This document shows, piece by piece, positions 23,034-35,600 of a DNA stretch of 64,000 nucleotides. The DNA comes from Hyposmocoma kahamanoa (taxonomy: Eukaryota; Arthropoda; Insecta; Lepidoptera; Cosmopterigidae). The translations under genes were made by a program, and so were the position numbers. Below the pieces are notes generated by a model. It had not been told where the DNA came from and did no database searches. It was given only the letters and a program-made list of their open reading frames with translations. The stretch is from NCBI RefSeq assembly GCF_003589595.1, contig NW_020654080.1:11490787-11554786 (forward strand), in the 5' to 3' direction. How positions within the stretch are numbered: the stretch's first letter is position 1; each line of letters starts with the position of its first letter.

Positions 23034-23379
23034 CAGTGTTGCCAGACGGTTACATTTCCTAAAATTTTTGTGACTTTTGACGTTCTCTCGTAATCTGTAA
23101 TTTTTGTTCCAAGTAATTTTCATAACTTTTGAGGACGTTGATTTTTTTTTAATTAAACTGTTTTTATTATAGTAAATCTTGCACTATTTTACGTATGCAC
23201 CCAAATTAGACAATAAAGTAACTCAGATGGCGCAAATAAAATGAAATCATTGAATTACTGGTTACACCTTGATTTTTCTTGAGCGTACTTAATTTTTAGG
23301 TTTAGACGTATAAAAACGAATTTGTAAAATGTAACTTTTCAGGTAACGAAACGTAATTTTCGACTCACGGGAAACACTG
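23034..23379. mobile_element. hAT-type MITE with 8-bp target duplication
   Basis: It starts CAGTGTTGCCAGACGG and ends GGGAAACACTG. It is flanked by CTAAAACT (23026-23033) and TTAAAACT (23380-23387), differing at one of eight positions. It ends 60 bp short of the UTP4 stop codon, on its 3' side. Confidence 0.78.
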
Positions 23380-23439
23380 TTAAAACTAATATGAGCACAA
23401 ATAAAAAACTCTTTATACTGAAATTTCTTTTTATTGTTG

Positions 23440-23646
23440 CTATTGTCTGCCCTGCCAGCTACTGACTTGAACAGGAGCGGGCAGCTGCGATACGATGTTC
23501 TCAGGTGGTACTTCGACCATCACAGCCTCGTCGTCTTCCAGCCAGTGGAATCCTGCTAAGTACTGCCCAACAAAAAAGTCTATCTCGGATAGCGATTCAT
23601 AACAGAGATCCATAGAGAGCATATTATATTTTAACGTAACCGAGAG
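23440..23646 (-). CDS. UTP4: UTP4 last coding exon
   Basis: The acceptor ATTTATAG precedes CTCTCGGTTACG. The exon encodes the C-terminus with DLCYESLSEIDFFVG and VPPENIVSQLPAPV and ends in TAG at 23440-23442. The phase with the exon at 24029-24106 is 0. Confidence 0.93.
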   Translation of the reverse strand, partial: LSVTLKYNMLSMDLCYESLSEIDFFVGQYLAGFHWLEDDEAVMVEVPPENIVSQLPAPVQVSSWQGRQ

Positions 23647-26600
23647 CTATAAATAAAAACAATGCCAAAAGTTGGACCTATTCTAGACAACAAAGTTAGA
23701 TCGCTATTAGCGCTATTGTATTACTTATTTCATGCAGAAGATCATAAACCAATAAAACAAGAAGGCTTGTGAAGAATTAATATTAGTGTGTGACATCACA
23801 CTAAAAATCTTATTAATACTGGGTGGCGCTAAAAATCCAAGTGCATCTCACTTCTCACTTGAGGTCTAATGTGCAATTATTTTTTTTAACAAAAAAAAAA
23901 TTACATTACGTAAACTGTGGACGTACAAGCATCGCTTAATATGACTAGGATTTATTATGACTATCTTGTTTTGTAACAAGATGTGGTTGTTAAACATAAA
24001 CAATAACATAAAAATGAAATGAATTTACCTTTACTGGTATAACTTTGACCATCACATGTTTTACAAAGTCAGGGTTCTTCTTTGCGTTCGGCTCCTCGTT
24101 TTCTTCCTGATACAATAACAATAGTTCCAATTATTGATTCAAAGATCGAATAAATAGAAAAATTTCCTTCAATCTGACTGGACCAGCGTCCATTGCCTCA
24201 CCGTGGCTATTACTATATCGAAGGGATTTTTCTTTGTGTTTGTTCCATCTTTGTATCAATAATAATAGCAAACTAGTGGAGTATTGTCGCAAAAAAGTAT
24301 ATGAATATCATGGTAGCAAAAACATCATGACGTTCAATAAAATCAACATTGCAATAGCTTTAATGTCAATTATACATTTTTAACACGGGCTGAATCTTTG
24401 TGGCAAGATGTGAGAAATTTCCGATTGAGGACGCGTTTAGTTCAAAACGGATTCTTTTTTCTTTTAGCAAATTTTGTTCTTTTTGTCCTTTTCATGATTA
24501 ATGTCTCAAAATTCGTAATATCTAAAATAAAACAGCATGTATAAGAATAGCGAGTGATCAAATACGGCAGAGTAAATTTAAGTAATATAAATAAACCATA
24601 CCGTGGATAATCCTTACCTCTGGAATTTAGGTGCATAGACGACAAGATAAATACAGCGTAGCAGCCAGTTTTTTAAAAAGTTACCTGTGCGGTTCTCCCC
24701 AATGTCCATAGCGATGTTCCATCCTGTATGACGAGTGCATCCCTTCGCGGATGCACGGTCACCGACTCGACGGCCGCAGTGCGGTTATGCCATATTCTCG
24801 GCATTGATCTAGCATCCCACCCCATCACTTTCTTGTTTACTAGGTCGAATTCTAGTATCTGTTGACGAAAAATATATTCATATTAGAAACACATTGGAAA
24901 ATAACTTTTTTAATAAATATTAATACACAGAGCAAACACAGAAAAAATCCTTCTATGTTGGTGGATCCAAACCAGCGCCTTCAGCATACCGGGCCTGACA
25001 TGGCCAACTGAGCCAAGGAACGGAAAAAAATATATTAATAATTATAAAAAAACTAGCAGAGTTAATTTCACAAAAATAATTAAATATCATGGTACTAAAA
25101 CAAAGTGATAATTATTAAACTTAATATTAAACAATTTTCGGATCTTAATAGCGTATATTTGTTTTTTCAAACAAACTCAAAGTCGAAGTCGAATAATCAT
25201 TTATTCCATAGGTAACACACTTGAAAACGTCATTTTTCTAAACTTCTCGTTCACTACCCTGACCTCCCTGAGAAGAACGAGCAGGAAACTCTACGGATTG
25301 CTTTTTTATAATAATTATAATTAATAATAACGCACACACTCAACTTACCTTCGCACTAGGGAAACCCTGTGTCTAGGGTGCCACGGACACACACATAGAC
25401 AATCACAAATTACACCCTAACTCACGAGAGAAATAAATGTAGGCCATACAAATACTTCTCCCGGCCCGGGAATCGAACCTGGGAACTCTGCGTGGCAGTC
25501 TGACATGGTAACTGTTCGGCTACGGAGGCCGTTCAGTTTTCAAAGAAACTTAAATGCTATAGAATAATACTTTGAATCATAATTGTGTGATCTTTATTCA
25601 ATTAAAATACTTTTAATGTAAGTTTTAAACTTAGGAAATGATAACCTTAATATATGCTCTTAATATTGTAAAAACGTATACAGTTCCCACCTTAGTCAAA
25701 CGAAATCGTGGTACGAGTACCATGAGTTTGGTCTTAGTTCTAAGTTTAATATTATGGATATTATCTTCTTTCTTAAATAAATTATGTATATGTTTATGGG
25801 CATACAAAATATTTGAGTAAATGTAATGTGTTCACTGGTCCATTGGTCAGCGTTAAGAATAGGCAGTAGTACTTGTTAATATGTTGTATTTTATTTCTTA
25901 TTTTAAGTAATTAATAAATTTAATTTAGTAAACATTCATATGGTTAAAATATTTTGCAAAAAGCATGTGCATAAATTGGAATTTTCTTTGGTAAAAGAAA
26001 AATAAGGTCTTCAAGTTCATAACGTTGTAACTTCGTATATATAACCAGGAACAGAGACGAAATAAGGGTCATCCATCCCTGGCAACTCATCAGGTAAATG
26101 GGCCTTATAGCACTTTTAAATATCAACTCTCATTTGCGCTGAAATCACAAATTAGAAAACTGAAATAGTACAGCGCCAACAACTGACCTGTGTGTACGTC
26201 TCCATATATTCCAAAAATATTCTGTATTTATTGTAATAAAGGTAATATCTCTAACAATGGGAGGCTGTTCCATACGGTGGTGTGGTACAAAACAAACGGA
26301 ATCACATTTCATCGGTAATTAAACATTAAACATGTAATTTCTCAATTTTCGTCCATTATAGCAAAGCTCAAGTTAAACTGGTCGTTATGAAGTGAACAAT
26401 TGACCTTCAATTGTTTCGAATTCGGGCTTGTCAATCGGAGTGCATTTGTCACCGTAATGAATTTGGCAGAATAATTTTAAAGCATATTAAATGACATTTC
26501 GTCTCTATTTCTGGTTATGTATTCGATGTTTTGTAACTGTAATTAAAATGTTAATGACTTTACTATCTCAGTCAGCCGTGACCATTGGACCTGTAAAGGT

Positions 26601-29600
26601 CTCAAACCGCTGTTGATTTATTTGAAAAAACAAATATACGCGATTTAAATCCCAAAAAATTGTTTCATTTCCAGTATAACAATCGCCAAAACCTAAGAAT
26701 TCGATTAGAAACATGTACCATAGAAATAAATCTAATAACAGTTTTAAAACAATACTTACTCTCTGATTAGAGTAAATGACAATAAGTGTCTCCCTCTCAG
26801 GATCCACGGTCATAGCAGTGGGAACGAATTTATATTTGGGTAGTAGCGTGTAGTTGCTGAATTTCTTTTTCTTATTGTTATTGGACAGCACTTGAATCAT
26901 GGAACAACTGTCTGATACAACAACATAAGTTGTGCCTGATTTACACTGCTTGGAAACCAGTAGATGCAGGATAGATGATGGTTCGGGTTTACCTGTAATT
27001 TGATTTTATTTTGTTATAAAAGATTCTGCTGTAAAAATAAAAAAGACAGGGCTCTTTCACTAGATGGCGCCACCTGTAATCCTGAACAAACCAATAACTC
27101 AGCTCAAGTGACGCCTCCAGGGGCACCTCCCTGTTAATTCTTATTCATCAAATCGTCTTTGAAAATGAATTAAACGCTTCCGAAAATGAAGCAAACAAAT
27201 CCGCCAATGTATCTTAACCTAACAAGTAAATTATCAGTGTCAGCTGTGCTGTGATACTTATGGTCATTTATATGAACTTAAAATGTAATGTATACTCACA
27301 TACATATGTCTGTGTGTATACTGGTACTAGATGACGAGTGGCAGTGTACGGTAAAACCAAAACCGTACACTGCGAAACATATGTGAACTTTGTTATTATA
27401 TGTATAATAAGTAAATAAATACCTATAATAGTTCAAAGTTGTAGGCATTTTTCTTTCTCATTAAACACCATAGTTAAATGACGGTGGTTCTTTTTTGAGA
27501 ACATTATTTTACATACCTTTTGAAATATCCACAGAATATAGAACAGTTGCGCCTGCCTCCGGATCAGCATGTAGCACATATAACTCCTGACTATCACAAC
27601 ATGCAATTATAGTTCGGGAGTCCTCTGTAAATGCCACTCGAGTACACGGCCCGGGAAGACCAGTGATTATCACTTTTGATAGAGAAATATTTGATTGGTC
27701 ATCTTCACTATCATCCTATAAAAAATAATACCACTTATAAAACTATGTATGATACCTCCTATATTACATTTGCAATTTTAACAAAGTAAAATGGATTTTT
27801 TACTTTTAAGCACTAGTTCTTTAATCAGGACACATTCTATTTAACAAATTTTAATATTTGATAAGGGGAACTGTTCAAATTACAAAGTGTGTGGAAAACC
27901 TGATTGTATACATAACTCATGAAGTGTGTCCGGCTGAATCTATCAGGGTGCAGTAATTTGAACAGTTAGTTTTGGTACATTTCACGCAGTTTGGTTTCAA
28001 TCCGTTTCGTCTGAGCCAATAATTAGTGCCGCAGAGTTTATATACATGTTTGGTTAGGTAGTATTTTGATTTAATCTCTTTGGATTCTATCAGGTGTTTT
28101 TTCTTCAATATATTGCTTTTCTATTAGGGCTGACATGTCCAATAATGATCAAAGCCCTAAATAAATAAAGAGTAAAAAACAAGCACTATTTGATTGCAAA
28201 TATTGACAAATTAAATGCCAAAATACTTACTGTTTCCAATTTCAGCAACCTAACATCAGAAGCAGTGGCATAAATAATAAATTCTCCACTTGGGGACAGC
28301 TCACAGCACTGAATCTGCTTGCCCTTCTTAGTGTTTATAGATACCAGTTTTAAAGGATTGTCAGTAATGTTTAACCGCTTTTTGTCACAATTTTTAGTTA
28401 ACCCATACATTGCTGCAATGGTAGAATCTTGTTCAAGTGCATGAGGATCTTGTTTTTCATGCAAACCATTTTGTTCAACCTTAGTAATCTCATGGCCACC
28501 TTTCGAATCATACGATCCTAGTTTCCAAACATCTACATGATCGCTGTATCTGTGATACATGAAAATTATTTATCAATAAAAGGTTCCGAAATAAAATCTA
28601 ATTTTCAAAATGGAAGCATAACACGAATAAAAAATTGTTGAAACATTTCCAATAACTTCAGCATTCAAGCATAATGACAAATACACATTTAAATAAGGAC
28701 TAAGACTTGTAGAATAGGGTTTTTCATAGGTGTGAACTGGCATCACACAATGGTATGACATTGTGCCATACCATTGTGTGATGCCAGTAAGCCACAGTAA
28801 ATGGTAGATGTGTTATTATTAATTACCGCAGAATTAAAAGTTTTTTTCGTGGACATACTGAAGACCTAGGAGTGGGCGTGATGGGAGGAATCCTCATTAC
28901 CCACTTGGGAGGGTAACTGGAGAACGTAAGATAACCGTCCACTCCAGTTGATATTAATACATTGCCCTTGATGACCAGAGATCTGAAAATAATTTGCTAA
29001 TACTTTTTATTTTATTTATTGAGAAAACCAACGACGTTACATAATGTATTTTACAATAGTACAAATTGATTATACATTATTATTATAATACTACTAAAAT
29101 TTAAATATCAGACTATAATTCCAAGTTCTTTCTATGCAGTTGCCGCCTACCACGTCTCCATAGAGAAATATCAACAATGTACTGACAAAATTCAATTATT
29201 ATAATTTACATTGTATATTTATTTTATATCGAATCAATATAAACGCTTTGGCACAAAGTAAAAAAAAGAGATATTTTTGTCTGCAGTACTATAAGTATAT
29301 ACTTGTGTAAGTACTCTCCATGAACAGGTTAAGTACATACTTGTATATGGGCCCAGTAAGCCAGCTCATGACCTGGCAAAATAAAAACATACCATGACAA
29401 AATTTAATTGATATAACATTATGTATATATGTATACAAACCTGACATCATGTTCATGTATGTGCCTTTGAACATTCTTAACCCACTGTGATTGGCTGGCT
29501 TGTCCTCCTTTGGTGACTTTAACAAAATGAGTAATTGTAGGGTCCATGCCACTGCAGTATAAACTGTGTTCATCATCGGATACTGCTATGGATAGTACAT

Positions 29601-32600
29601 CTGCTTTGTGAGTTGCGAAAGATTCAATCTGAAAAGTGTTAAATAGCAGGACCTTACCTTACTTCTGCCCAGTGTCTGATAGAAATTGTTGTTTGTGAAT
29701 GATAGTGTAATAAAATTTCATAAACTCAACTTCTTCATTACATGTACAACACAAAAAGACGTTTGTATTGTATATGAAGCAGAATCGAAGAGAACAATAT
29801 TTTAAAATACTTCTAGGCCACTACTATAAAGCAATATTTTACCTGTTCCCCATGAGTACTGTCCCAAAAAGTAAGTCTACCATGACTATCCCCAGATACA
29901 ATGGTTTTGTCAGAAAGCACAGCAATACTCCAAACGATGACCTCTTTCTTCCTCCTACTGACCGATATGCGAGTCATTGCATGTCCTGTGTCCACATTCC
30001 ACACTCTTATAGTGTCTATTGAACCTAAAAATAAACAGTTGGTACGTTACAATGGTACAGTGCGTTGGTACAGTTAAATATCATTTATATAGAGAACAAA
30101 TCTTTACAAAACATAATTGAGTTTATTTAATGTATAATCAACAGCAAGCTCCTCCTTACACTCAAGAGTCATCTCTACTACTTATAACAAGAACGGTCTA
30201 AAGCAGCCTTTCCCAAAGTGGGCGATAACGCCCCCTTGTGGGCGCTGCAGACCTAAAGGGGGGCGGTAAGAGACCCAGAAAAAAATGGGGGCGTTGTGTA
30301 GAGGCTTAGAGGGAGATTCCTAATTTCATCTAGGAAGACTCTCAGGGTCGTATTCTAGAACTCTACTCAAGTAGTGAGAGTAGAGTTCTGGAATACGACT
30401 CTCAGACACCGACTGAGCTCTCGACTCTCCACTACAACTTATGAACATCTATGAACTAATATTAATTAAGAGATTGCTCAAACTAACTCGGTTCGATATT
30501 TCTCTCCGTGTAGTTCATACATCTGTCCTGTTTTATTGAATAAATAAAATAAAAATCATGTCAATCGGTCGCGCCGTTTCGAAATGAAAGTAGACACAAA
30601 CAAATAAATAAAAAGGCAACAAACACAGTTTCGTATCTTAATAGTTATTAGTATTCCTAGATAAATAATTTTTCGTAGATAATAGACCGTGGGAAATCAT
30701 GTTTTAACAAGTTTTTATTAAATAACCCCATTTGTGCATTTATGTATCAATCGGCTGGTTCATAGAATACTTGGTCTTTCTTGTTGAGTACGATTGAGCG
30801 TCGAATAAGATAAACGAGTTTATGCATGTTTGTGTTATTCCTGTCGGTGCATGCTGCTTATGCAATCATATATAAACAACGTAATATTTATTTTATTTTC
30901 ATTTGCGGTTTCGCGGGTAATAGACAAGCAGTACTTAAGTTCAACACTTACTTACGTATTTCTCAAAACAAAACAACGTCGGAAGTAAAAAAGAAGAGAC
31001 GGCAATACTGTGCGGAATATATTAAATTCGGATTCATTGAAAATCCCACAAACCCATCGTCGCCTTTGTGCTTTCAATGTCTAAAAACATTTTCGAATGC
31101 AGCAATGAAGCCTTCAACACTGCAAGATCATTTAAATAAAATGTATCCAGATAAGAAAGACAAGAATGTAGCATATTTTCAAGACCAAGAGAAGAAGCAT
31201 AATACTCAGCCAAGTGTAGCAAAACTCTTTTCGGCGGCTGCTAAGCAAGATGACGACGAACTTCGAGCTTCGTACAATATCTCTTTGTTAATTGCTCAAA
31301 AAGGCAAACCATACAACATCGGAGAAGAGTTAATTTTGCCAGCAATAAAGGAAGTAATAACTACTGTGCTTCATAAACCGGCCGCAGATATTATCCGAAA
31401 AATTCCTTTAAGGAATTGATGAAATGGCTGAAAACATTGAAGAATCATTGTGCAATCATCTGAGGACTAGTCAATTCTCAATTCAGCTCGATGAGTCCAC
31501 TTTACCAACTAATGAAGCATTGTTGCTGTCTTACGTGAGGTCTATTAAAGATGAGAAAATATGTGAAGAACTATTTTTTGCTAGAAATTTAGAGACCGAT
31601 ACAAAAGGCGAAACCATATTCAATACATTGGGAAAGTTTTGTGATGAGAAAGAGATTCCCTTGAAAAATATTATATCAGTTGCTACGGATGGCGCTCCGG
31701 CTATGACAGAGTGCCATAAAGGCTTCATAGCGTACTTAAAAAATAAAATTCCAGATGTCCTTGCTGTACATTGCATTATTCATAGATAACATTTGGTTAC
31801 TAAAAATTTAAGTGAACGACTATTCCAATCACTGCAATATGTCATCAAAGCAGTCAATAAAATCCGTAACAGCTCCTTGAATGATAGATTATTTCATCAG
31901 CTTTGTGTTACTAATGACAAAGATTTCAACCGTTTGTTGTTTCATACTGAAGATCGTTGGCTATCAAGAGGCAATTGTCTGACTCATCGAAAATGTTTTT
32001 TCATTTCATGCCTTTATGTCTCTGGCAGCCTTATTAAATTTTGTTTTATCTGCAGAAGTCTACTTGTTTGCCATTGTCTTCATAGTCTCTTATTTGCTAC
32101 CATAGATCAAATTTTCAGTGGTGGGTTGTTGAGGTCTTGGTGGCCCTCGAGACCTGGGGTGGATTTCCATGCCGCTTCCTGGAGTTTCTTGGTTGCGTAG
32201 AATGTAGCTTCATCTATGTCGCCCTCTGTTTTCAATCTAATTTTTGGATTTGTTTCCGATCCTAAGGTATTTCTAAAGGCGTGCCAATACGTTTTATAAT
32301 TGTATAGAGCAGAGACATAGCAGAGAACAAAAAAGTAACGAGAATGAACACTCTCCGCCCCTCCCTAGCCTTAGATACCGCACCATGCCGCGCACATTAA
32401 CGGTCACTTTGACAGAACGGCAACAAGGCTGTCGGCGAGCCGTTTTCGCGCTAAGACGGTTTCGACATCTTAATATAGTTTTCATATATTCATTACGAGT
32501 ATTGTACGTTAATAACATCATTGTACGTTACTATTTATAATGGTCATGAATAGTGCTGTGTACGGCTGTTTATCATCATCTAAACGGGATAAAGAGAGGA

Positions 32601-35600
32601 GTTTTTTCGTTTTCCGAAAGATGAAACGAGGCAAGCAAAAAAAACTTATGTCGAGGACTCATTCAGTTATTGTTTTCTTCACTTATTTAGTGCAGAGTAA
32701 TATATAATACAGATTTATTACGTAAATGTAATGAGATTAACATAGTAGACAAGGGTTCTCGAATTTTCAGTTTGTATTGCCGAAAAATATGTAGTGAATG
32801 ATAGTAAGTAATGTTAAATTTGGACACGCAATTTCAAATACCTTGGTTACTTTTTTAAAAAGTACCCTTCCAAAATATAACATTTAGGTGCTTTTAAATT
32901 TATTGTTTTAAATAAACCTTCAGGATTATTCAAGAAGTAAATTAATGAAAAATATAATATTATATTGATATTAAGTACCTAATGAACATATGCAATTATT
33001 AGGATTCTATTAATACAATTATAGATAATAGATTCGATTCGCTTAGAAGATAGAAATTTCGCTATGTTGCTGCTCTGATTACGTACGAGTAAGTAATGGG
33101 TAACCCTGCCACATCACGTACACATTTGCGCGTGCGCAGATAGCGCCTTGATAGGTAATTAACTTTCGACCGTTGTATGGAGTGTCCGGTGTGGCATAGA
33201 GTAAAATATTTTTCTTTATATATAGGGGTTGCGCTGAATGTCCCTATTATTGGCACGTGATCAGATGTTGTATCCAAGCAAGACTCTATTGCAAAGTGTG
33301 GTAATCCCTTTATTATGAAAAAGTCCAGTAAGTCAGGTATTTTATTATTGACTGCCGGCCAGTATGTTGGTTCTGCTGAGGATAATGTTGTTAACTTGAG
33401 GTTGCCAACACGTTTGTGTAACTCACGTCTGCGTGCATTTGTCAACCTTGATCCCCAACTCATGTGCTTGCTGTTGCAATCTCCACCACTTATTTCCTAA
33501 GCTACTGAAGTAATGTTTGAACACATATGTTTTAGTATTATGTCGTGGAGGGTAATCTACTGCACTTACATTAATGGGGTCAGTTCTACTCTCTACAGTG
33601 ACGGTGGTTGCTTGTAAATAAGGGTGGAGTTCACTTTCCGAATTTCAATGGCACTTTTTGACATTTTTGTAGACTTTTTCTTTTGGTTTTAAGGTCTTAA
33701 ACGTACTAATGAGTAAACAATATCAATATTATTAAATCACATAAATATTTAAGTAAAATACAACAAAAAACGATATTTTAGGTCACATGAATGAGAATGA
33801 TTTCCTCAAAAACATAAATGAGACTGATGGCACAGTTATGAGAAATTATAATTACAATACACATTTTATTATTCACAAAAGAATATTTAACATGTCTCAT
33901 CTGTGTAAGGCCATCTATCTATCTATATACTTATTTTGTACACGTCGGCTTATAAATAACTTGTTTTCACAAATAAATGAATTATTATTGTTATTATCTA
34001 TATGTAATAAATAAATCTAAATAAGTATTTTGTTAATGTCATATAAACTTTAATGAACCTCGATATATCATCATCACCATCATCATGATCGCCATAATCA
34101 TCAGCATCATTATCATTCACATTATCATCACTACAATCATCATCACCACCATACAATCATGAACATAGCCACCATCATTGTCGTCACCATTACCACATTC
34201 ATCGTCATTAACACCACCATCATCATCATCGCCATAACCACCATCATCACCACCATTATCATATTTAAAGTGAATGTTTGGTTTAAAGTAACTATTTGAC
34301 TTAAAAGTAGACAAGAATGAGGGCAACAACAAATTAAACCCAAACTCATGAGAGAAATAAATGTAGGCCATACAAATATTTCTCCCGGCACAGGAATCAA
34401 ACCTGGGACCTCTGCGTCGCAGTCATGGTAACCGTTCGGCCACAGAGGCAGTTAACATAATATATATATACACACATTTATAGGGTAATTGTCTAAGTTG
34501 TACAATATTCTGGACTGTTAAAAAAGTGCACAAATTTTAAAGTTCCCTGTGTCTAATTGATGCACAATAAAGTTTATAAGACTATTACATAATACTTATT
34601 TAGATAAATTACTCATTACTTTCATGAATGAGAACGATTCACTAGCATTGATCTAACTGCCTCCATGGCTGAACAATTACCAAGCCAGACTGCAACGCAG
34701 AGGTTCCAGGTTCCATTACCAAGCCCAGGACAAATATTTGTATGGCCTAAATTTATTTCACTTGTGACTTTGAATGTAGTTTCTGATTGTCTATGTGTGT
34801 CCATGGCACCCGCGACACAGGGTTTCCCTCGTGCGGGGCTATGTTGAGCGTGTGCGTTATTTTATAAAAAAATTCGACAGGAACCCTTTCTCATGTGTGT
34901 GAAGGGTGAAGGTGATGCGGTATGAACTTTGTTATTAGGAGGTTTTTAGTTGAAATAACACTAATGATAAGAAAAATTGAAACACGTTTTATATTCCCAA
35001 GAAAACATATTTGTTTATAATACAAAAATAAATTGGAAAGTTACGGTATGTATCAGACATGAAAATTGTTAGAGTTTATCCTCGATATTTCCTATATTGC
35101 AATTTCTGCGAGTGTTTAATTTTTTTATTCATTTCAACATACAAACTGCCTTCGTGGCCGAACGGTCACCATGCCGGACTGCCACGCAGAGGTCCCAGGT
35201 TCGATTCCCGGGTCATACAGAAATATTTGTATGGTCTACATTTATTTCTCTCATGTGTTTAAGTGTAATTTGTGGTTGTCTATGTGTGTCCATGGCACCC
35301 GCGACACAGGGTTTCCCTAGTGTGGAGCTATGTTGAGTGTGTACATTATTATTATTATTATATATTATTATTATTTCTTTAAATTAGGGAGATGTGGAAC
35401 TGGCTCCCATGAATAAGAAATTACCCACTTTTAATTTTAACTTTCATTTATTACTGTAGCATAGTAAAGTAGTCTTTTAATGTGTAACACAGAATAAGTA
35501 AACAAACAATCATATTAAATAAAGAATGCTTAGCATTCATGTGATAATATAAAAGTTATTGAGAGACACATTTTTGAGGTTATCTGAAAAACGTGGTACC

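Noticed and set aside
29768..30022. 84-codon + strand frame
   Set aside because: Antisense to UTP4 exon 3.
32294..32521. 75-codon - strand frame
   Set aside because: It spans the junction between the jockey relic and the inserted THAP element, so it cannot be one gene.
34117..34400. Asp/Gly-rich and Met/Val-rich frames on the - strand
   Set aside because: They come from the imperfect ATC/ACC triplet repeat and part of a SINE.
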